From Molanna angustata (lineage: Eukaryota; Arthropoda; Insecta; Trichoptera; Molannidae), in contig OY754970.1 of NCBI GenBank assembly GCA_963576475.1, forward strand, positions 31,029,780-31,093,779: a stretch of DNA of 64,000 nucleotides, read 5' to 3'. Positions 1-12,610 of the stretch are shown here, piece by piece. A program made the position numbers and the translations under genes. The notes beneath the pieces were generated by a model, which made no database searches, was not told where the DNA came from, and was given only the letters and a program-made list of their open reading frames with translations. The number at the start of each line of letters is the position of its first letter. Position 1 is the stretch's first letter.

Positions 1-575
1 TCTATAGAGACACATACAATATCAATATGATGTTGATCACTCAATTTTCCCTTACAGAAGCTATTTTACTTCTGTTATATTATACATTTTTCATACAAAT
101 ACGAAATTTATTACCATAGATTTTTTTCTTTAAATTTTGACAATCCTTGAATGTATTTTAATGAGTGTATTTTTGTTGGGTCGAAATTTCAAACATTATA
201 CAAAAAACTCGATTATCCAGACCGTGAGAGCATTTTGAAAATTTGGACAGATGAAATCATAGAGAAGAAATCAACGGATATCTATGGAAAACGAAATCAG
301 CTCTAGGTCTATGCACTTTACACATTATGATGTTAATATGAAGTCGATCGGACTTATAGTTTGGGCTGTAGAGAGGACACAAAAAAGACAATTCCGTACG
401 CCGAACGCCGTACGCCATACGCCGTACGCCATACATACAAACACATCACGACGAAACTCACAGTGTGCACTCTCTACATGATACCCGTTGAGAAATTGAT
501 ATAAAAAACGCTTAAAATTGTGTAATCGTGACTCTCCACTATTCCATAGTGTGGAGAATAAAAATACCCACATAC
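1..575 (-). repeat. interspersed repeat family F, minus-strand copy
   Basis: The reverse complement matches 51400-51900. Shared landmarks are a motif around 'cacactatggaata', a stretch rich in 'gtacgcc' and 'gtatgtatgg' words, and an 'agtccgatcgacttcata' block. The window edge cuts the copy. The copies at 2925 and 12148 are more distant relatives. No coding potential was recognised. The element class is unknown. Confidence 0.6.
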
Positions 576-1764
576 ATACCTACATATAATATATACCTAC
601 TAATAAATATACATACATATTTACATATAACTTTACAAAATATTACGGTGAGTATAATTATTATGTTGCGGGTGGAAATTACACAGTATGGTTAGAGTTG
701 TAGACTCAAAGATTAAACATAATAATTAAACAAATGAAACATGAGAGTTAAACAATACTTAAACATGAGAAAATAAACATTAGAGTTATTCATAAATTTA
801 TACAAAAGAATTAAGAGGTTACGAACTGAGATATTATGTGTTGTTTGAAAATTATTTTGGAGTTTGAGAATATATTAATATTAAAAATTTGATGAACTGG
901 GTTGTACATTCTGATTGAGCGAGGAACTGGAGAGTTATAACTGATATTAAAGAATTAAAGATTAAAGAATTTTAAATGAAAAATATTTCTAATTGGTAGG
1001 TACTGTTATTTGAATTTGTGGAAGGATATTTTGTACATCTAACTGATAATTTAATATTTTATATACCTAGTATCATCATATCTGCGATTTTTCGTCTATT
1101 TGTTTTATTTTTATAATAATAATCATGTGACTTGATAATTCTAACTTTTTTATTGAGTCGTCACAAAAATATTTTATTCTGAATAAGATGTCAGTTGGGG
1201 TTTGAATAAAGATATTTCACCCCTGTTTATCACCGCCCACACACATGCTTCTACGTGTGATCAATATCTCTTACAATCAGGATTGATATCACAAGGCAGT
1301 TAGTTTAAAAATTGATTAAAAAACGGATGTAAAACTGAAATAAACAAGCCTAATTAATTACTTTATCATCAATTGAGTTCTGATGAGGATACTGTCGTTT
1401 TTTCGTAAAATTATTTTTCGACATTTCACCCAAATAGGTTGCTGTCATATTTTTTAGACTAAATATTTGAAATAAAGGTATATCGATAAATTTCAAGATA
1501 TTTGCCGATAAATAAACCTCGCTGATATCGCTGGAACTGACGTAGGGCTAGTATTGTTGTCAATTGTATAAAAGTTCATTTATTCAGAATAAAAAGTTCA
1601 TAAATATTACCGTTTTACTGTGAGGAAGATTTGTGAACTTAGTATTTTTTAAAAATCCTTTTAAAAATGGACAGGTACATTACCGCCATCTGTGTAGTTG
1701 TGATACAATCAGAAGGCGATGTCTATTTCGGTGTTTTTAATGCGCTGACCATAATAAATTCACA
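576..1764. other. AT-rich non-coding stretch
   Basis: No splice-flanked open frame, RNA gene or recognisable repeat was seen. It lies upstream of the GC-richer stretch at 1765-2010. Confidence 0.5.
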
Positions 1765-2010
1765 TTGAACTCGACTGAAAATACTCTTGATCTGTCAGAA
1801 TTTTCCCGCCGCAAAAAGTACCTACCCGCGGCTGCTCTCTCTCTCTCTCTCTATATATATATATTGGCAACCCTGCTACCCTTGCTCCCCCCACCTCCCT
1901 CTCCCACTCTTTCTTTACCTCACCTCCCGTCCGACACCACCTATAGCGTGACGCAAGCACTTCTGAGTGGGCGGGAGTACTGAAACTCACCAACACATAC
2001 GCGAGATGGA
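1765..2010 (+). promoter_or_regulatory. GC-richer promoter-like or 5' UTR candidate
   Basis: This is one of the few GC-richer, non-repetitive-looking stretches upstream of IA-2. It has a (CT)n/(TA)n run, a pyrimidine-rich CT block, a CRE-like 'gtgacgc' and a GC-box-like 'gggcggga'. A CpG-bearing, pyrimidine-rich island in AT-rich DNA can mark a promoter or first non-coding exon. It is on the correct side of IA-2, about 12.5 kb upstream. No signal-peptide reading frame was found in it. Weak inference. Confidence 0.25.
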
Positions 2011-2924
2011 AGAGGCAAAATCGTTACTACACCCACATAAAATCATAAATCCAATGAAATATATACATCGTATAATTTTATGCTCGTACTGAATAAAAAA
2101 ACAACCCCCCCCCTTTAAAGTGGTTCATTCGATGGTGTTTAAAAATTTAATTTTAGATTATTCATTCACAAAACAAAACACTGCATTTCTACTGAATTTT
2201 AAATAATAACTGCCTTGTAAAAATAAGTTTCATTATGTTTCTTCAGTTAATATATTTTAAATTTTAGTTTTTTTATTATAATGATAAATATTGAAGTAAT
2301 ATGTTAGTTTTGCTTTTCAATCGAAGGGAGTTTTCATTTTTATTTATGTGAATAACTAGACATCAAAATGAATAACAAACAAGACATTCCGCTAGCTTTC
2401 CGTGTTTAGCTTCATTTCTTGAAATGAAAAAAACGAGTATGTTCATACTTAAGTAGGCTTAGGTTATATTTTTCTTCTTGAAATGTTGTCATTGGGTGGA
2501 ATCTATGTCTATTGTTTCTTATCTTTAAACAAAATTATTAAAAATAAATATTTAAATTTTCCAGAACTTCGGAGCCTTTTGAAAGTTTTCACAGAGAGAA
2601 AGAAAAGTCGAGTTGTCTCCAAGTATCTCTAAGTTAATGCACTTGTTACACAATGATATACGAGAACTCGTATTATATGAAATTGATTGAACTGTTAGGA
2701 AGGCTCACTATTTAATCATACGCCATACATCATTTACACAAAACATCTGCCTCTTATACCATTTCTTTAATCTTTGTAGGTATAATATTTGTTTCATCAG
2801 ACGCTCATTGTTCCATTTTCAAGAATTTTGTTTGCCAAACTCGAATTAGTTTTATATAACTGTAATTTGAAACAAATCACGTTTACTTGGTATGTGGGTA
2901 CCTCTCCTTATTTTTTACTCCTCA
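2011..2924. other. AT-rich stretch without recognised gene
   Basis: No supported coding exon was seen. A piece around 2560-2740 faintly resembles repeat family F/G but is too degraded to assign. Confidence 0.4.
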
Positions 2925-3475
2925 CTAACCCAAAGGGATATAGTGGGGAGTTATGTTTTCGCAATTTTCAAGGGTATTTTTTTTGCAGATTATCAACTAG
3001 TATCATGCTGAGATTGTATTCTGAAAGTTTCATCACAATGTATCTGTGTGTGTGTGCTATGTGCTATGTACGGCGTGTTCATTTTACTTTATCGATTATA
3101 GACTAAAGACTCATTCGATTCTATTCAAATTTTGCAAATATGTATATCTAATACTCGATTAGATCCCATTAGATTTTGAACGATATATGAATAGTGATTC
3201 TTAATTTTTTTAACTGTCAAATATTTCAAAGTGACCCCAAGCTCAGGAAACTTAAAATTTGAAATTTTTATTTTCAAATTCGTAAAAAGGCACATCACTC
3301 ATAAAATGGAATTGAAGAGTTATCAAGTTTTCATAATAAAATATTTAAATAAATTATAATTTAACAAACTCATTTCATGAAAATGTTGGAAATTTTCCAT
3401 ACAAAATTTGAATACTTTATAGAATGACTTGTTAGTGAGGAGTTTAGTGTTGGCCACAACCCACTCGTTTTTTTA
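2925..3475 (+). repeat. interspersed repeat family G, copy 1
   Basis: Similar along its length to 12148-12610. Both have 'gatatagtg', then 'tatcatgctgagatt', 'ctgaaagtttc', 'tgtgctatgtac', 'tatatctaatactcg' and 'aggaaact' in the same order. The start also resembles family F (51400). The distal end includes 'ttggccacaacccactcg', the core of the arrays at 48.6 and 54.2 kb. No coding capacity. Class unknown. Confidence 0.6.
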
Positions 3476-3610
3476 ATATCTTTAACGAAAAAGTGAACAG
3501 AGAAGATTATTTTTTATACTCTGGTGGTTCTGGAGTTATTTACTTAGGAAATATACCCATTTATCTTCATTATAACCATCACCATATTCAATTTAATCAA
3601 ACAACTTGTT

Positions 3611-3657
3611 TGCACCATAGATTTTTACTAGTTATAATAAAAATCTATGGTTTGCAC
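3611..3657. repeat. short perfect hairpin
   Basis: Arms containing 'ccatagattttta' and 'taaaaatctatgg' flank a ~10-nt loop 'ctagttataa'. The same words recur around 45100-45130, so it may be the relic of a small palindromic element. Confidence 0.45.
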
Positions 3658-4497
3658 CCATTTTTAAATCATTAAATTTATCACATTTAAAATTGTTTCC
3701 TTTTTTGAACCCATAAAAAACGGTAAAAATAGCTCGATACTAATTAGAGCAAAAATATATGTACAAAACCGTTTAAAGAATATCTGTTACAGTCTAATTA
3801 GAAATCAAACATGGTGTATGATATCTCTTCAAATATACCTGAATTAGAAATGAATGTACTCAAACAATGAAAAATAGAAAGGTACAAAAATAATGATATT
3901 GAAAAGAGACGCCGTAAAAGCAGAGTATTAGATTTCACGAAAACAAATTAAACTTTTTAGATCAAAAGGCTTATGATGCTCATCAATGAAGGGATATTGA
4001 CAAGTAGAGTGCTTTCTACGTCAAGAGACCGACTGTTTACTTCATTTCATCGTAGGTATCTCCAATATAGTCTCTTTCAAATCTCTGTACTGTCGTATCA
4101 AAACAAATCTCCGATTTTATTTTCTATTGTCAAAACAAGATAGAACTTTCTTGTCTGTTTATGTTGTCTGGGATTACCCTGTGCTTTTGAAGTACGGTGA
4201 CAAATTGTTTAGTGAAAACTATACATATTTATATTATAGAAAACCAAAATACATAAACATAATCTACAAACAATAAATATAAGAAAAAAATACAATTCAA
4301 ATAATTGTAAATATTACAAAATATTTTTTTGGGTATAAATCACTTCACTACACTAGGCAGAGTATGGTCCGAGGTGGGAGAAAATTAGTTGCATTATTTA
4401 ATTATTTATCGTATGACATAGTGAATTTACAATACATTAAAATCAAATTAATAAATACACAATTAAATAGAAAACAAAATATGATCATATATTTTAT
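3658..4497. other. AT-rich stretch without recognised gene
   Basis: No coding exon, RNA gene or assignable repeat was recognised. Confidence 0.4.
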
Positions 4498-4712
4498 GTA
4501 GCTTCTTGGGCAACTAACAGGTACTATGTCAAATATTAATTTAACACGCACCCAATAACAAGTTGACACATTCTGGAGACTTACGATATTTATCGTCTCA
4601 CAGATCCAGACTGAAAACACAATTAAAAACTGTGTCTCCACCGGGAATCGAATCCGGGACCCTTGGATCAGCAGTCAGATACCCAACCAACTGAGCCACG
4701 AAGGATATATTC
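4498..4712 (-). mobile_element. tRNA-derived SINE, family 2 (minus strand)
   Basis: On the minus strand it starts with a tRNA-like head: an A-box-like 'gtggctcagttgg' followed by a B-box 'ggattcgattcccgg'. A body follows with 'tctggatctgtgagacgat' and 'gttattgggtgcgtgtt'. Related copies are at 11027, 36688 and 50688. The tRNA-like part lies inside a repeated body, so this is a SINE and not a functional tRNA. Confidence 0.75.
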
Positions 4713-5154
4713 ATGTCGAGGGCCCCGAGCCAGTCCACAAATGCAGGCGTCAGCTCTCAAATATCCGTCTTTGGGCCCTCATATGCACGGACGCTGCATT
4801 TCTCCAATATATGTTGCATTGTTTGAGAGGGATGGCCGCAATCGCAATGCCCCCCTTGTCGTGAGGGAGGCTTCTTACATTATTTTAAATCATATATATG
4901 TAATCTAAGTATTATACCTACTATAAAATAATTATGTACTTGTTTTTAATCCATGTTTCTATTGTTTTCTTATGTTTCATCAATTATATGTATCTTATTT
5001 CTTTTTTTATCGTATCAAAAATTTATGGAGCTAAATAGTAGTATTGTCTTTGTCCGAAATTTCGCTAATCGCGACCATGTCCAGTACGTATTTCTCGCAA
5101 TGAATGAAGGTTTACCTAGGCTAGATTAGGCCCCTAAATTTTTTTATACATACA

Positions 5155-5325
5155 TACCATTACGCCATGTCCTTTACTGGGTAAGCAGAGAGAACCGAGC
5201 GCCATACTACTCTATTTTTGCACACATTCCTGGCTTTCTTTACATCCATGCATCGTCTCATACACACTCGTCGATTGTTCAAGCTTGTTATGTTTCCTTC
5301 TTTCGAAATATCATCATTTACATAA
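5155..5325. repeat. dispersed repeat tail
   Basis: The segment 'cataccattacgccatgtcc' followed by 'gcagagagaac' recurs at about 43232-43280. It directly precedes an RT fragment and may be part of a LINE untranslated region. No gene. Confidence 0.4.
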
Positions 5326-5339
5326 GATAACGAAGGATA

Positions 5340-5490
5340 TTATAAGTAAAATGAAAGGGAATGCCTTGAGGTAGTTTGGACACATCGAAAGAATGAATGA
5401 TGAACGACTGACCAAAAAAATATTTATGGACGTAAGAGATGAAGTGAATAGCAGGGGCCGCCCCAAAAAGGTATGGCACATGACCATGTG
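5340..5490 (+). pseudogene. non-LTR retrotransposon fragment (RT C-terminal region)
   Basis: The + strand encodes a piece resembling the conserved end of many insect LINE polymerases: an 'FGHIERMNDERL' block and a downstream 'SRGRPKKVW' block. A TAG stands where the family normally has Trp just before FGH. Only about 45 residues are recognisable, so it is a dead fragment. Confidence 0.7.
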
Positions 5491-5574
5491 AATTATATTA
5501 TATGTATTTGAATATCTCGATTTTACATTTTCTATTGCCAATGTAAAATTCCGATGTCGGTTCACTCACGAATG

Positions 5575-6150
5575 TTGCGGGGCCATGACATCTGACGTCT
5601 TCGTATTCCTCGGCATTCCTCTATTGCAGCCCTTCATAATCACTTGGAGCAGCCTGTACTATTTGCCTTGCAGAACGTGATCCAAATATGATATCTTTCG
5701 TCGCTTAATTGTATCAACTAGCTCGCGCCTGACATTTCCTCTCCTGAGTACCTCCACATTTTATATTTTATCGAGCCAGGAAATTTTCAGCATGCGAAAA
5801 TGTAGCCACATTTCAATGGTCTCCAGATGTTTAAGCATATTGACCAGGTCTTTATGTATTTAGGTATTTATGGTCCAGGTTTTAACTCCATATATATGTA
5901 GAAGTATGGACCATATATGTAGCACTTCACCAGGTACTGCCTTACTTTAAGGTTTAAGCTATCGTCGCAAAACAGCGACTTCATTCAGAAAAAAACATCG
6001 CGTGAGGTTGTCCTCATACGGCACCTTAGTTCTTTGTCAGGGTTTAAATCATCAGTGAGAAGACTTACAAGATATTTTAAAGTTTTGACTCTTTTTATGG
6101 CTTGTTCTTCAAGTTGCAAAGTCAAGTTATCATGAGACTGTCGGCTGAAT
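5575..6150 (-). pseudogene. non-LTR retrotransposon polymerase remnant (minus strand)
   Basis: The minus-strand reading gives the LINE landmark 'TIEMWLHFRMLKISWLDKI', followed by 'VLRRGNVRRELVDTIKRRK'. This is the region downstream of the RT catalytic core. Frameshifts and stops interrupt it. It sits tail to tail with the + strand fragment at 5340. Confidence 0.75.
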
Positions 6151-6239
6151 ATCACTATTTATTTAATGTAAAAGCGTAGTGAAAATACATTGTAATTGTC
6201 TGTCTTAAAACAGGAATTATTCCTATTAGTTAGATAGAC

Positions 6240-6500
6240 ATAGGTAAAGTTGGTTGGTTGGTTGGAAGAAATTGCCTTATGGCAATAAACCTGCCTTTGT
6301 ACACATGTACATAAATTATATAAATAAATAAATAAAGTGATGGAATTATGTCAATCAGGGAGCACCCATGGTTTTTTTCTTGTTTGTTTTGTATATTTTT
6401 TTGTTTGTTTTTATATAAATACTGAGTGGTCTCTGTGGTGTATTGTTTCTGTAAGTTTTCTTTTCTTATGTTAAATAAATATATTATTATTATTATTAAT
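6240..6500. repeat. retroelement 3' tail pieces
   Basis: It contains a (TTGG)n run, 'gaaattgccttatggcaataaa', (TAAA)n and a (TTA)n run. The words 'gaagttgccatacggcaataaa' recur at 36977-37000 and similar ones at 11340-11400, so these look like shared LINE/SINE 3' ends. Confidence 0.5.
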
Positions 6501-7002
6501 CCAAAAGCTTTTGAAGGATATTGAAGCTATCAGCCAGCACTAAGGTATCGTCTGCGTATCTTAGAGTATTCATTTTATAACATCATAATAAAGTAAAAAT
6601 AGTAGGATTATATTTAGTTAGATGAAGGTTTAAATTTGATGTTTTAAAACTTGGCGTAGTACTAATGAGCAGTTTTTGTAAAAGAAAAGTTTATCCAGTA
6701 TTAAAACTAGGCTTGAAATTAAACAGCTAACCTAGCAACAGCTATATACATAATATTATAATTTTGGTTTACTAATTAGGTACCTACTTCTATCTGCGAC
6801 TTCATAATTCCACTCGTTATGTATGGTGGTAGATGCGAATTTTAAAATTTGTATTTTGTCTCTGCGTATTTTATCAGTTTGTTTCCTTCTGAAACATCGA
6901 AAGAATATAAGTTTTTTCAGCGGATTAGAATTAAATATGATTTAAATAAAAAAAGAAACAGTCAAGAGATAGCAAAGTCAAAAAAACAATTCATTTTATT
7001 GG
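6501..7002. other. AT-rich stretch without recognised gene
   Basis: No supported gene was seen. It contains a piece ('ctatcagccagcactaaggtatcgtctgcgta') that may belong to the degraded LINE at 5575. Confidence 0.35.
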
Positions 7003-7475
7003 CTGTTTTTTTTATTTTTCCTTCCTTATTGAATATAGGTATGAGCAAGGTAAGTCTGGCACCTGGGAGTAGTTGCGTTTACCAGTGCGCATCCCCTTTC
7101 TATAGGTGAAAATTGCAGATTTAAGTGTCTTTGTAAGTCCTTTTTGTGTTCTTATACCATCCATCTGATTACAATGAAACATGGTGATTTATTCAGCGCA
7201 CACCCAGGAAGATTTCTGAAAACAAAATTATTTTTTATTATTATCATTTTACATATTTCAGTGACAGTATGAACATATTTCACAAATTGACGGATTTTAT
7301 GGGTACAAATAACACACAAGTACAAATTATATCGGAATTATGTTAAAAATCTGCAATTTTCATACATAAAGAGGATGCGCACTGGTAAACGCAACCACTT
7401 CCAGGTGCCAGACTTAGATTTTTTAATACCTTTGTTCAATAAGGAAGGAAATATCTAAAACCAGCCATTGAGGCC
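7003..7475. repeat. imperfect inverted repeat, ~115-bp arms
   Basis: The left arm (about 7003-7120) and right arm (about 7355-7475) are near reverse complements. They share 'ccttccttattgaa', 'agtctggcacctgg', 'gttgcgtttaccagtgcgca' and 'gaaaattgcagatt'. A ~230-bp spacer lies between. It could be a fold-back element or two opposed copies of a short repeat. Confidence 0.75.
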
Positions 7476-7765
7476 CTTGTCTACTCTGGGTATGCGGATG
7501 TACACAAAAATGCACACTAAAGTACCTTCTAATGTATGAAACACGAAAAAATATCGTATATCACCTAATCTATGATATACAATATTTTTTCGTGAAGAAA
7601 AGGTAAAATTTAGAGATTTTTTTCAAATTCAAAAAATAGTTATTAAAATATTAAAATAATAAAAAACTCATAGGTACGGTAGATTTTCATATTATCTTTC
7701 AATTGAAATAAAAATCTACTTCATAGACCTCGTAGTTTTATTAGTTACGTATACCTACAGTAAAA
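7476..7765 (+). repeat. interspersed repeat family H, copy 1
   Basis: It matches the reverse complement of 15480-15750: 'gtgatatacaatattttttc', the 'cataca..agaaggta' block and 'ggtctatgaagtagattttt'. It contains a small hairpin around 'gtagattttc' / 'gaaaatct'. Non-coding, class unknown. Confidence 0.6.
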
Positions 7766-8465
7766 AAATAAAAAAGGGTTTTACTAAAACTATTTTCATG
7801 CAATAGAATAAAGATGTAAATAAAAACTGTTCTTTATTTCAAAGACGTAAGTATCTTTTGAGGGTAGGTACTGAGGAAAAGATTTTCAAAATATTGCCTA
7901 CTATAGCCTTTTAAAAATGATTAGTCGCAAACGTTGCCATCTCTTGGACTATATAATATAAAGTAAACAATAAGTTTAAATTTGGCATTTAATTCAGTAC
8001 TTTTAACCTGCGTTGTAACTATTACGAGGGACACTGCGCGATGGATGATCGAATAGAATATTATTTGTTTTATCTTGATACAAAATATTTTTTATAAAAG
8101 AGTTTCTACTTATAAAACCATATGTGTAATGTTGAATGTGATAGGTACACGATATTATATTTTTTCATAAAACCCTTTTAGTATGTTCGGAAGACAAACG
8201 TCTATTTTGAGATATAAATACTGAAGCAGGGCGCTCTGTGAGGGGTATCGAATTTCTAAATATAGCATACAAAGGGTACATACCACACCGAGAAATCGAG
8301 GATACAAGCAACCTTAATACATCATAAGAAATGTAGTTTCTGGCAAATATGCTTTAAATCTTTCTCGGTCTACGAGTATGAGTTTTGAGCATGTATTAGG
8401 TATGCATCGAGCTAGGATCACATCGTATAAGAGTCGATTAGCCATAAACAATTATAGAACAAAAA
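7766..8465. other. non-coding stretch
   Basis: No splice-flanked coding segment or assignable repeat was recognised. Confidence 0.4.
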
Positions 8466-8749
8466 GGGACACATGGGTGCGGGACATTTGGGTGCGACGG
8501 ACACTTGGGTGCGACGGATTTTTGGGTGCGGGACACTTGGGTGCGACGGACACTTGGGTGCGACGGACACTTGGGTGCGGTATACTTGGGTGTGACGGAC
8601 ATTTGGGTGCGACGGACACTTGGGTGCGACGGATTTTTGGGTGCGGGACACTTGGGTGCGACGGACACTTGGGTGCGACGGATATTTGGGTGCGGGGCAC
8701 TTGGGTGCGACGGACACTTGTGTGCGAGTCCACTTGGTCGCGACGCACA
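8466..8749 (+). repeat. 17-bp minisatellite
   Basis: About 16-17 tandem units of 'acttgggtgcgacggac' and variants ('atttttgggtgcgggac', 'atacttgggtgtgacgg'). Because 17 is not a multiple of 3 and the unit lacks stops, long open frames with a 17-residue period appear in several frames on both strands. These are artefacts of the repeat. Confidence 0.95.
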
Positions 8750-8769
8750 TAAAAATGTTCAATTTTCTA

Positions 8770-9060
8770 TTCCCTTTAAAAATAATTCCATGCAACGAGA
8801 AATTTTCCCTCTTTTGATTTTTTCGATCCATCAAATCAAAAACTTCGGCGCAGCGATAATTTTTCAATTTTATTTGTTTTTCGATAAACTAAATCGAAAA
8901 AAGTCCGAGCAGCGAGAAAATGTCAGTTTTCTTTTATTTATTTCGATAAATCAAATAAACAAAAACAAAGCATCGAAAAATTTTCCGTTATTTATTTCGA
9001 TAGTCTTTTCTCTTTTTTTTCGATTGCAAAGCGTGCGAATTAAATGGCAAATTATAAAGT
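8770..9060. repeat. degenerate T-rich tandem repeat with small hairpins
   Basis: Three to four loosely related units share 'tttcgat..atcaaat.aaa' and 'agcgagaaa' words, for example around 8812, 8878, 8940 and 8992. It abuts the 17-bp minisatellite. Non-coding. Confidence 0.5.
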
Positions 9061-9435
9061 TTTTTTTCAGACTTTTGACGCATATTGCTCGCGGACTGCA
9101 TGCGACCCGCAAGTCGTAATTTGCCCAGAGCTGATGTAGACGAATAAATTGGATACTCAACGATAGTTGTTGGAAAGCAGACCCTTTATATTTAATAATA
9201 CATGTCATTTATATACGTTTAAAAAAAATGTAAGCAGTACCAACAAAGGTATAGATGTAGGTTCTGTTGAAAAAAAATATATCGGCTAATGTCGAGGCTT
9301 TGTGTATAATACTCGTAAAACCTTGTTATTCACATTGCTGGGAGTGCTCCTTATAAATATTCTTTTTTTTAGCTACATATAAACGTTCATTTAAAGAATA
9401 ATTTACTTAACTTTTGATAATCTATTTGTTTAATC
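9061..9435. other. non-coding stretch
   Basis: No coding exon or assignable repeat was seen. Confidence 0.4.
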
Positions 9436-9439
9436 GTAA

Positions 9440-10140
9440 AATCATCATTACAGCCCTGTGTGGGCCCTGGCCTTCTCCAGAATCCATCTCCAGCCGTCCC
9501 TGTCCTCCACCGCTCTCCTCCAGTTTTCTATTATGATCACCCTAATGTTGTCTTCTTTGTCATCCAGCCATCTTATCTTGGGCCTGCTCTAATTCTTCTG
9601 CCCTCTGGATTGGTATGAAGAACCTTTTAGGGGATATGATGATCATTCATCCGGCTGGCATGTCCCAACCAATGCAGTCTACGTATTTTTATGACTTGTG
9701 CAATGTTGGGTTCGTCATATAATGCCTGTAGTAAGTGATTATATCGCATCCTCCAAAGTCCATTATCATTTACTGGGCCAAAAATCTTTCTCAGGATTTT
9801 CCTTTCAAATATCAATAGGCTATTTTCGTCTCTTTTTGTTAAGACCCAGCATTCAGATCCATACACTACGACAGTTCTGAGAAGAGTTTTGTAAATCAGG
9901 ATATTTGTTTTCCTTGTTAGTATTTTGGACCTAATGTGCTTTATTAGACCATAATAGCACCTATTGCAATTATTTTCACGAGTCACGATAGCGCCTAGAT
10001 AGCAAAAAGAGTCAACCGATTCCACTCTATGTGTTTCCACATCAATATGAAGCAGGTTTTCATTATGTGGTGTTTTTTGCGATCATATATTTGGTTTTTG
10101 TTATCATATATTTGGTTTTTGCTGTGTTAATTTTAAGGCC
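9440..10140 (-). pseudogene. RTE/CR1-like non-LTR retrotransposon fragment (minus strand)
   Basis: Positions 9627-10040 on the minus strand form a 137-residue open frame with the typical C-terminal part of a LINE polymerase: 'SFCYLGAIVT', 'YKTLLRTVVVYGSECW', 'RDENSLLIFERKILRKIFGP' and 'RRLHWLGHASRM'. The 3' part (9440-9626) holds the element tail with 'gggccctggccttctcc'. The endonuclease and the RT catalytic core are absent. The same family recurs in the same orientation at 31425 and 33522. Confidence 0.85.
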
Positions 10141-10659
10141 CTCATTTTTCGGGGAGTTTTCTAGCCTGCAGAAGTCATCCTTCATCCTCGGAAGAGTTCT
10201 TGAGATTAGGTCTAAAATCATGAAATCAACATGTATTAATCAATTATTCTCATTCTCATATTATATGTTTAATGAATATTCACTGATATGTTTCGAATTT
10301 TGTGGTATACGGATATTTATTAGGTATACTTGTGCTACATTGTATGTAATGTTTTTATCGCAAAATAAGACATTAAGGGACTGTAGGAACATTTTACAAT
10401 GTTGTATATCTATAAAAATAAATCGTACCTATTTATTAGGTTGTAAAACCACACAATGGCAACACTAGAATTAATGGAAAATGTATTACATTTATTTATG
10501 TGCTCCTCTAACAAGTTATATTTAGGTACTTATACATAATTTCCAAATATTTAGTCTACTGATTTCCACAGAACCACACTAAAAAATTGAATAAAAATAA
10601 AACTCTGTTTATTTACACCAATTATATTAAGTATAAAAATATTTTTATGACAAATTTTT
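10141..10659. other. non-coding stretch
   Basis: No gene recognised. The + strand open frame here has no homology I can name. Confidence 0.35.
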
Positions 10660-10945
10660 ATAACCCAATAACAGAGACGAAACGGGGATATATATTTGTA
10701 TCGGAGAACCGGTAATCAGGCACAAACAGGTCTTACGACCTGTCATCGGCTGGTTTACGTGATCACTACACAACGTTCAGCAATTATGCATTTTTGTTGA
10801 TTTCCCTTATTAATCCAAATTTGAAAATAAGCTTGGGAAAATCATTGCTATCGATCAAAGGCAATGAAATTTATTTCTATCGCCATTTATTGAGAAATTG
10901 ATTTTTGAAATTGGCGTATATGCAACCTTAAAAACATTGGATAAA
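10660..10945 (-). repeat. interspersed repeat family J (minus strand)
   Basis: It is the reverse complement of part of 30985-31345. The shared block 'acgtaaaccagccgatgaca' is followed by 'ggtcgtaag', then 'ggttct', 'cgtct' and 'attgat'. The ends also share 'ttgcatata'. No open frame shared. Confidence 0.65.
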
Positions 10946-11026
10946 AAATAAGTGTTAATCAAATAGTTCTTGAACGATGTTCCTTCGGCGTCTTTCAATT
11001 TTTCACCTTTATTTTCTAATTTTGTC

Positions 11027-11200
11027 GGCCTTCGTGGCTCAGTTGTATAGGTATCTGACTGCTGATCCAAAGGTCCCACGTTCGATTCCCTTAATTTTGT
11101 GTTTAGTCTGGATCTGTGGGACGATTAATGTCGTAAGTCTCCAGAATGTGACAACGTAAGTCTCCAGAATGTGCGTATTAAATAAATTTATAGAGGATAA
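11027..11200 (+). mobile_element. tRNA-derived SINE, family 2 (plus strand)
   Basis: Head 'ttcgtggctcagttgta', B-box-like 'acgttcgattccc', then 'agtctggatctgtgggacga' and a short internal duplication of 'cgtaagtctccagaatgtg'. Same family as 4498 and 36688. Confidence 0.7.
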
Positions 11201-12147
11201 TAATATCGATATAAGGGGAGCGATTTGCACGTATACTAACGAAGCAAAAATACACAAAATTTCGCTCAGCGCACCCGAAAACCTTGTTCAAGATATTTAG
11301 CGAAAACTATACTAAACTATGTATGCTTCACATAGCTTGGGTTGGTTGAAGGAGTTACCTTTTGGAGATTAACCCGCTTGTGTTCAATATTTTTTGTGCA
11401 TAAATTGAATACATAAATAAATCAGATAGATCACGAAAAACTTATTTCGTCATTTATAATTTATTTAATTGCAGTTGTACACGTTAATAAAACTGTGTAA
11501 GTATAAAAGAGATACTACCGTTTTTACGTAATTACTTTTATGTTTTGTTAAATAATATATCACGTTTAATAAATAAGAATACCTACGTATTTTTTTCCAA
11601 TAATCCAATTATCTACCCACTCTAACCTGACAATTATTAATACGTCATTCAGGTGCCTTCACAAACTGGACATAAAAATATCCTTATAATCAACAAGAAA
11701 AATAAAACAATTACAAAAGACTTTATTAATTTGAAATGAAGGTATAAAATATTATACCTATTCAATACGTACATTCCAATCTGGAGTTACACAACAAAAA
11801 ATTGACGTCAAAGATTGTTGGGTACAGTCTTGTGTTCTTACATAATTGCAATAAAAGAGCGGGGGCTGTGTAAAATGTCAACTGAGTTACTTTTTAATTT
11901 CGTAAATTATTCAGTATTTACTTTAATACAAGTTAAGTAGAGCCAACAAATAAACTACAGCGCCCTTGGAGTAATCTTGTATCTATTATCATATCACTAG
12001 AATACTTGGAAGACATATTTGAATCACAAGACTGAGTGTTTTTTTTTTCTTCCATCCAATGAGACTAATTGATATTTGATAAAAAAATCATAACAAAGTC
12101 TGCGGTAGTACCTATATAGTATAGCTAATTATATATTCATTTTTACC
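11201..12147. other. AT-rich non-coding stretch
   Basis: It includes a retroelement-like tail around 11338-11425 ('ggttggttgaaggagttacc', 'gagattaacccgc', then 'acataaataaat'). No gene recognised. Confidence 0.4.
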
Positions 12148-12610
12148 CACGGGGATATAGTGAGTAGTTATGAATTTTTAAGGTTGTTCTTATTGCAGAT
12201 TATCGACTTGTATCATGCTGAGATTATACTCTGAAAGTTTCGTGTGTGTGCTGTGTGCTATGTACAGCTGTTTATTCTACAATCGATTATCGACTCATTC
12301 GATTCTTTTCAAATTTTGTGAATTTGTATATCTAATACTCGCCTAGACTCCATTAGTTTTTGAAGGATATCTGATCCGTGCTTCTCAATGTTTTTAATTG
12401 TCAAACATTGTTTCAAAGTTATTCCATGTTCAGGAAACTCAAAATTTGCTATTTTTATTTTCAAATTGCTAAAAAGGCACATCACTTTCATAAAATGGCA
12501 TTGAAGAATTATCAACGATACATAATACAATATTTAAATCAAAAATAATTTTACAAACTCATTTCATGAAAATGCTGAAAATTTTCCATACGAAATTTGA
12601 AAACTGTGGG
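12148..12610 (+). repeat. interspersed repeat family G, copy 2
   Basis: Collinear with 2925-3475. The shared words are listed there. Same strand, roughly 75-80% similar by eye. Non-coding. Confidence 0.6.
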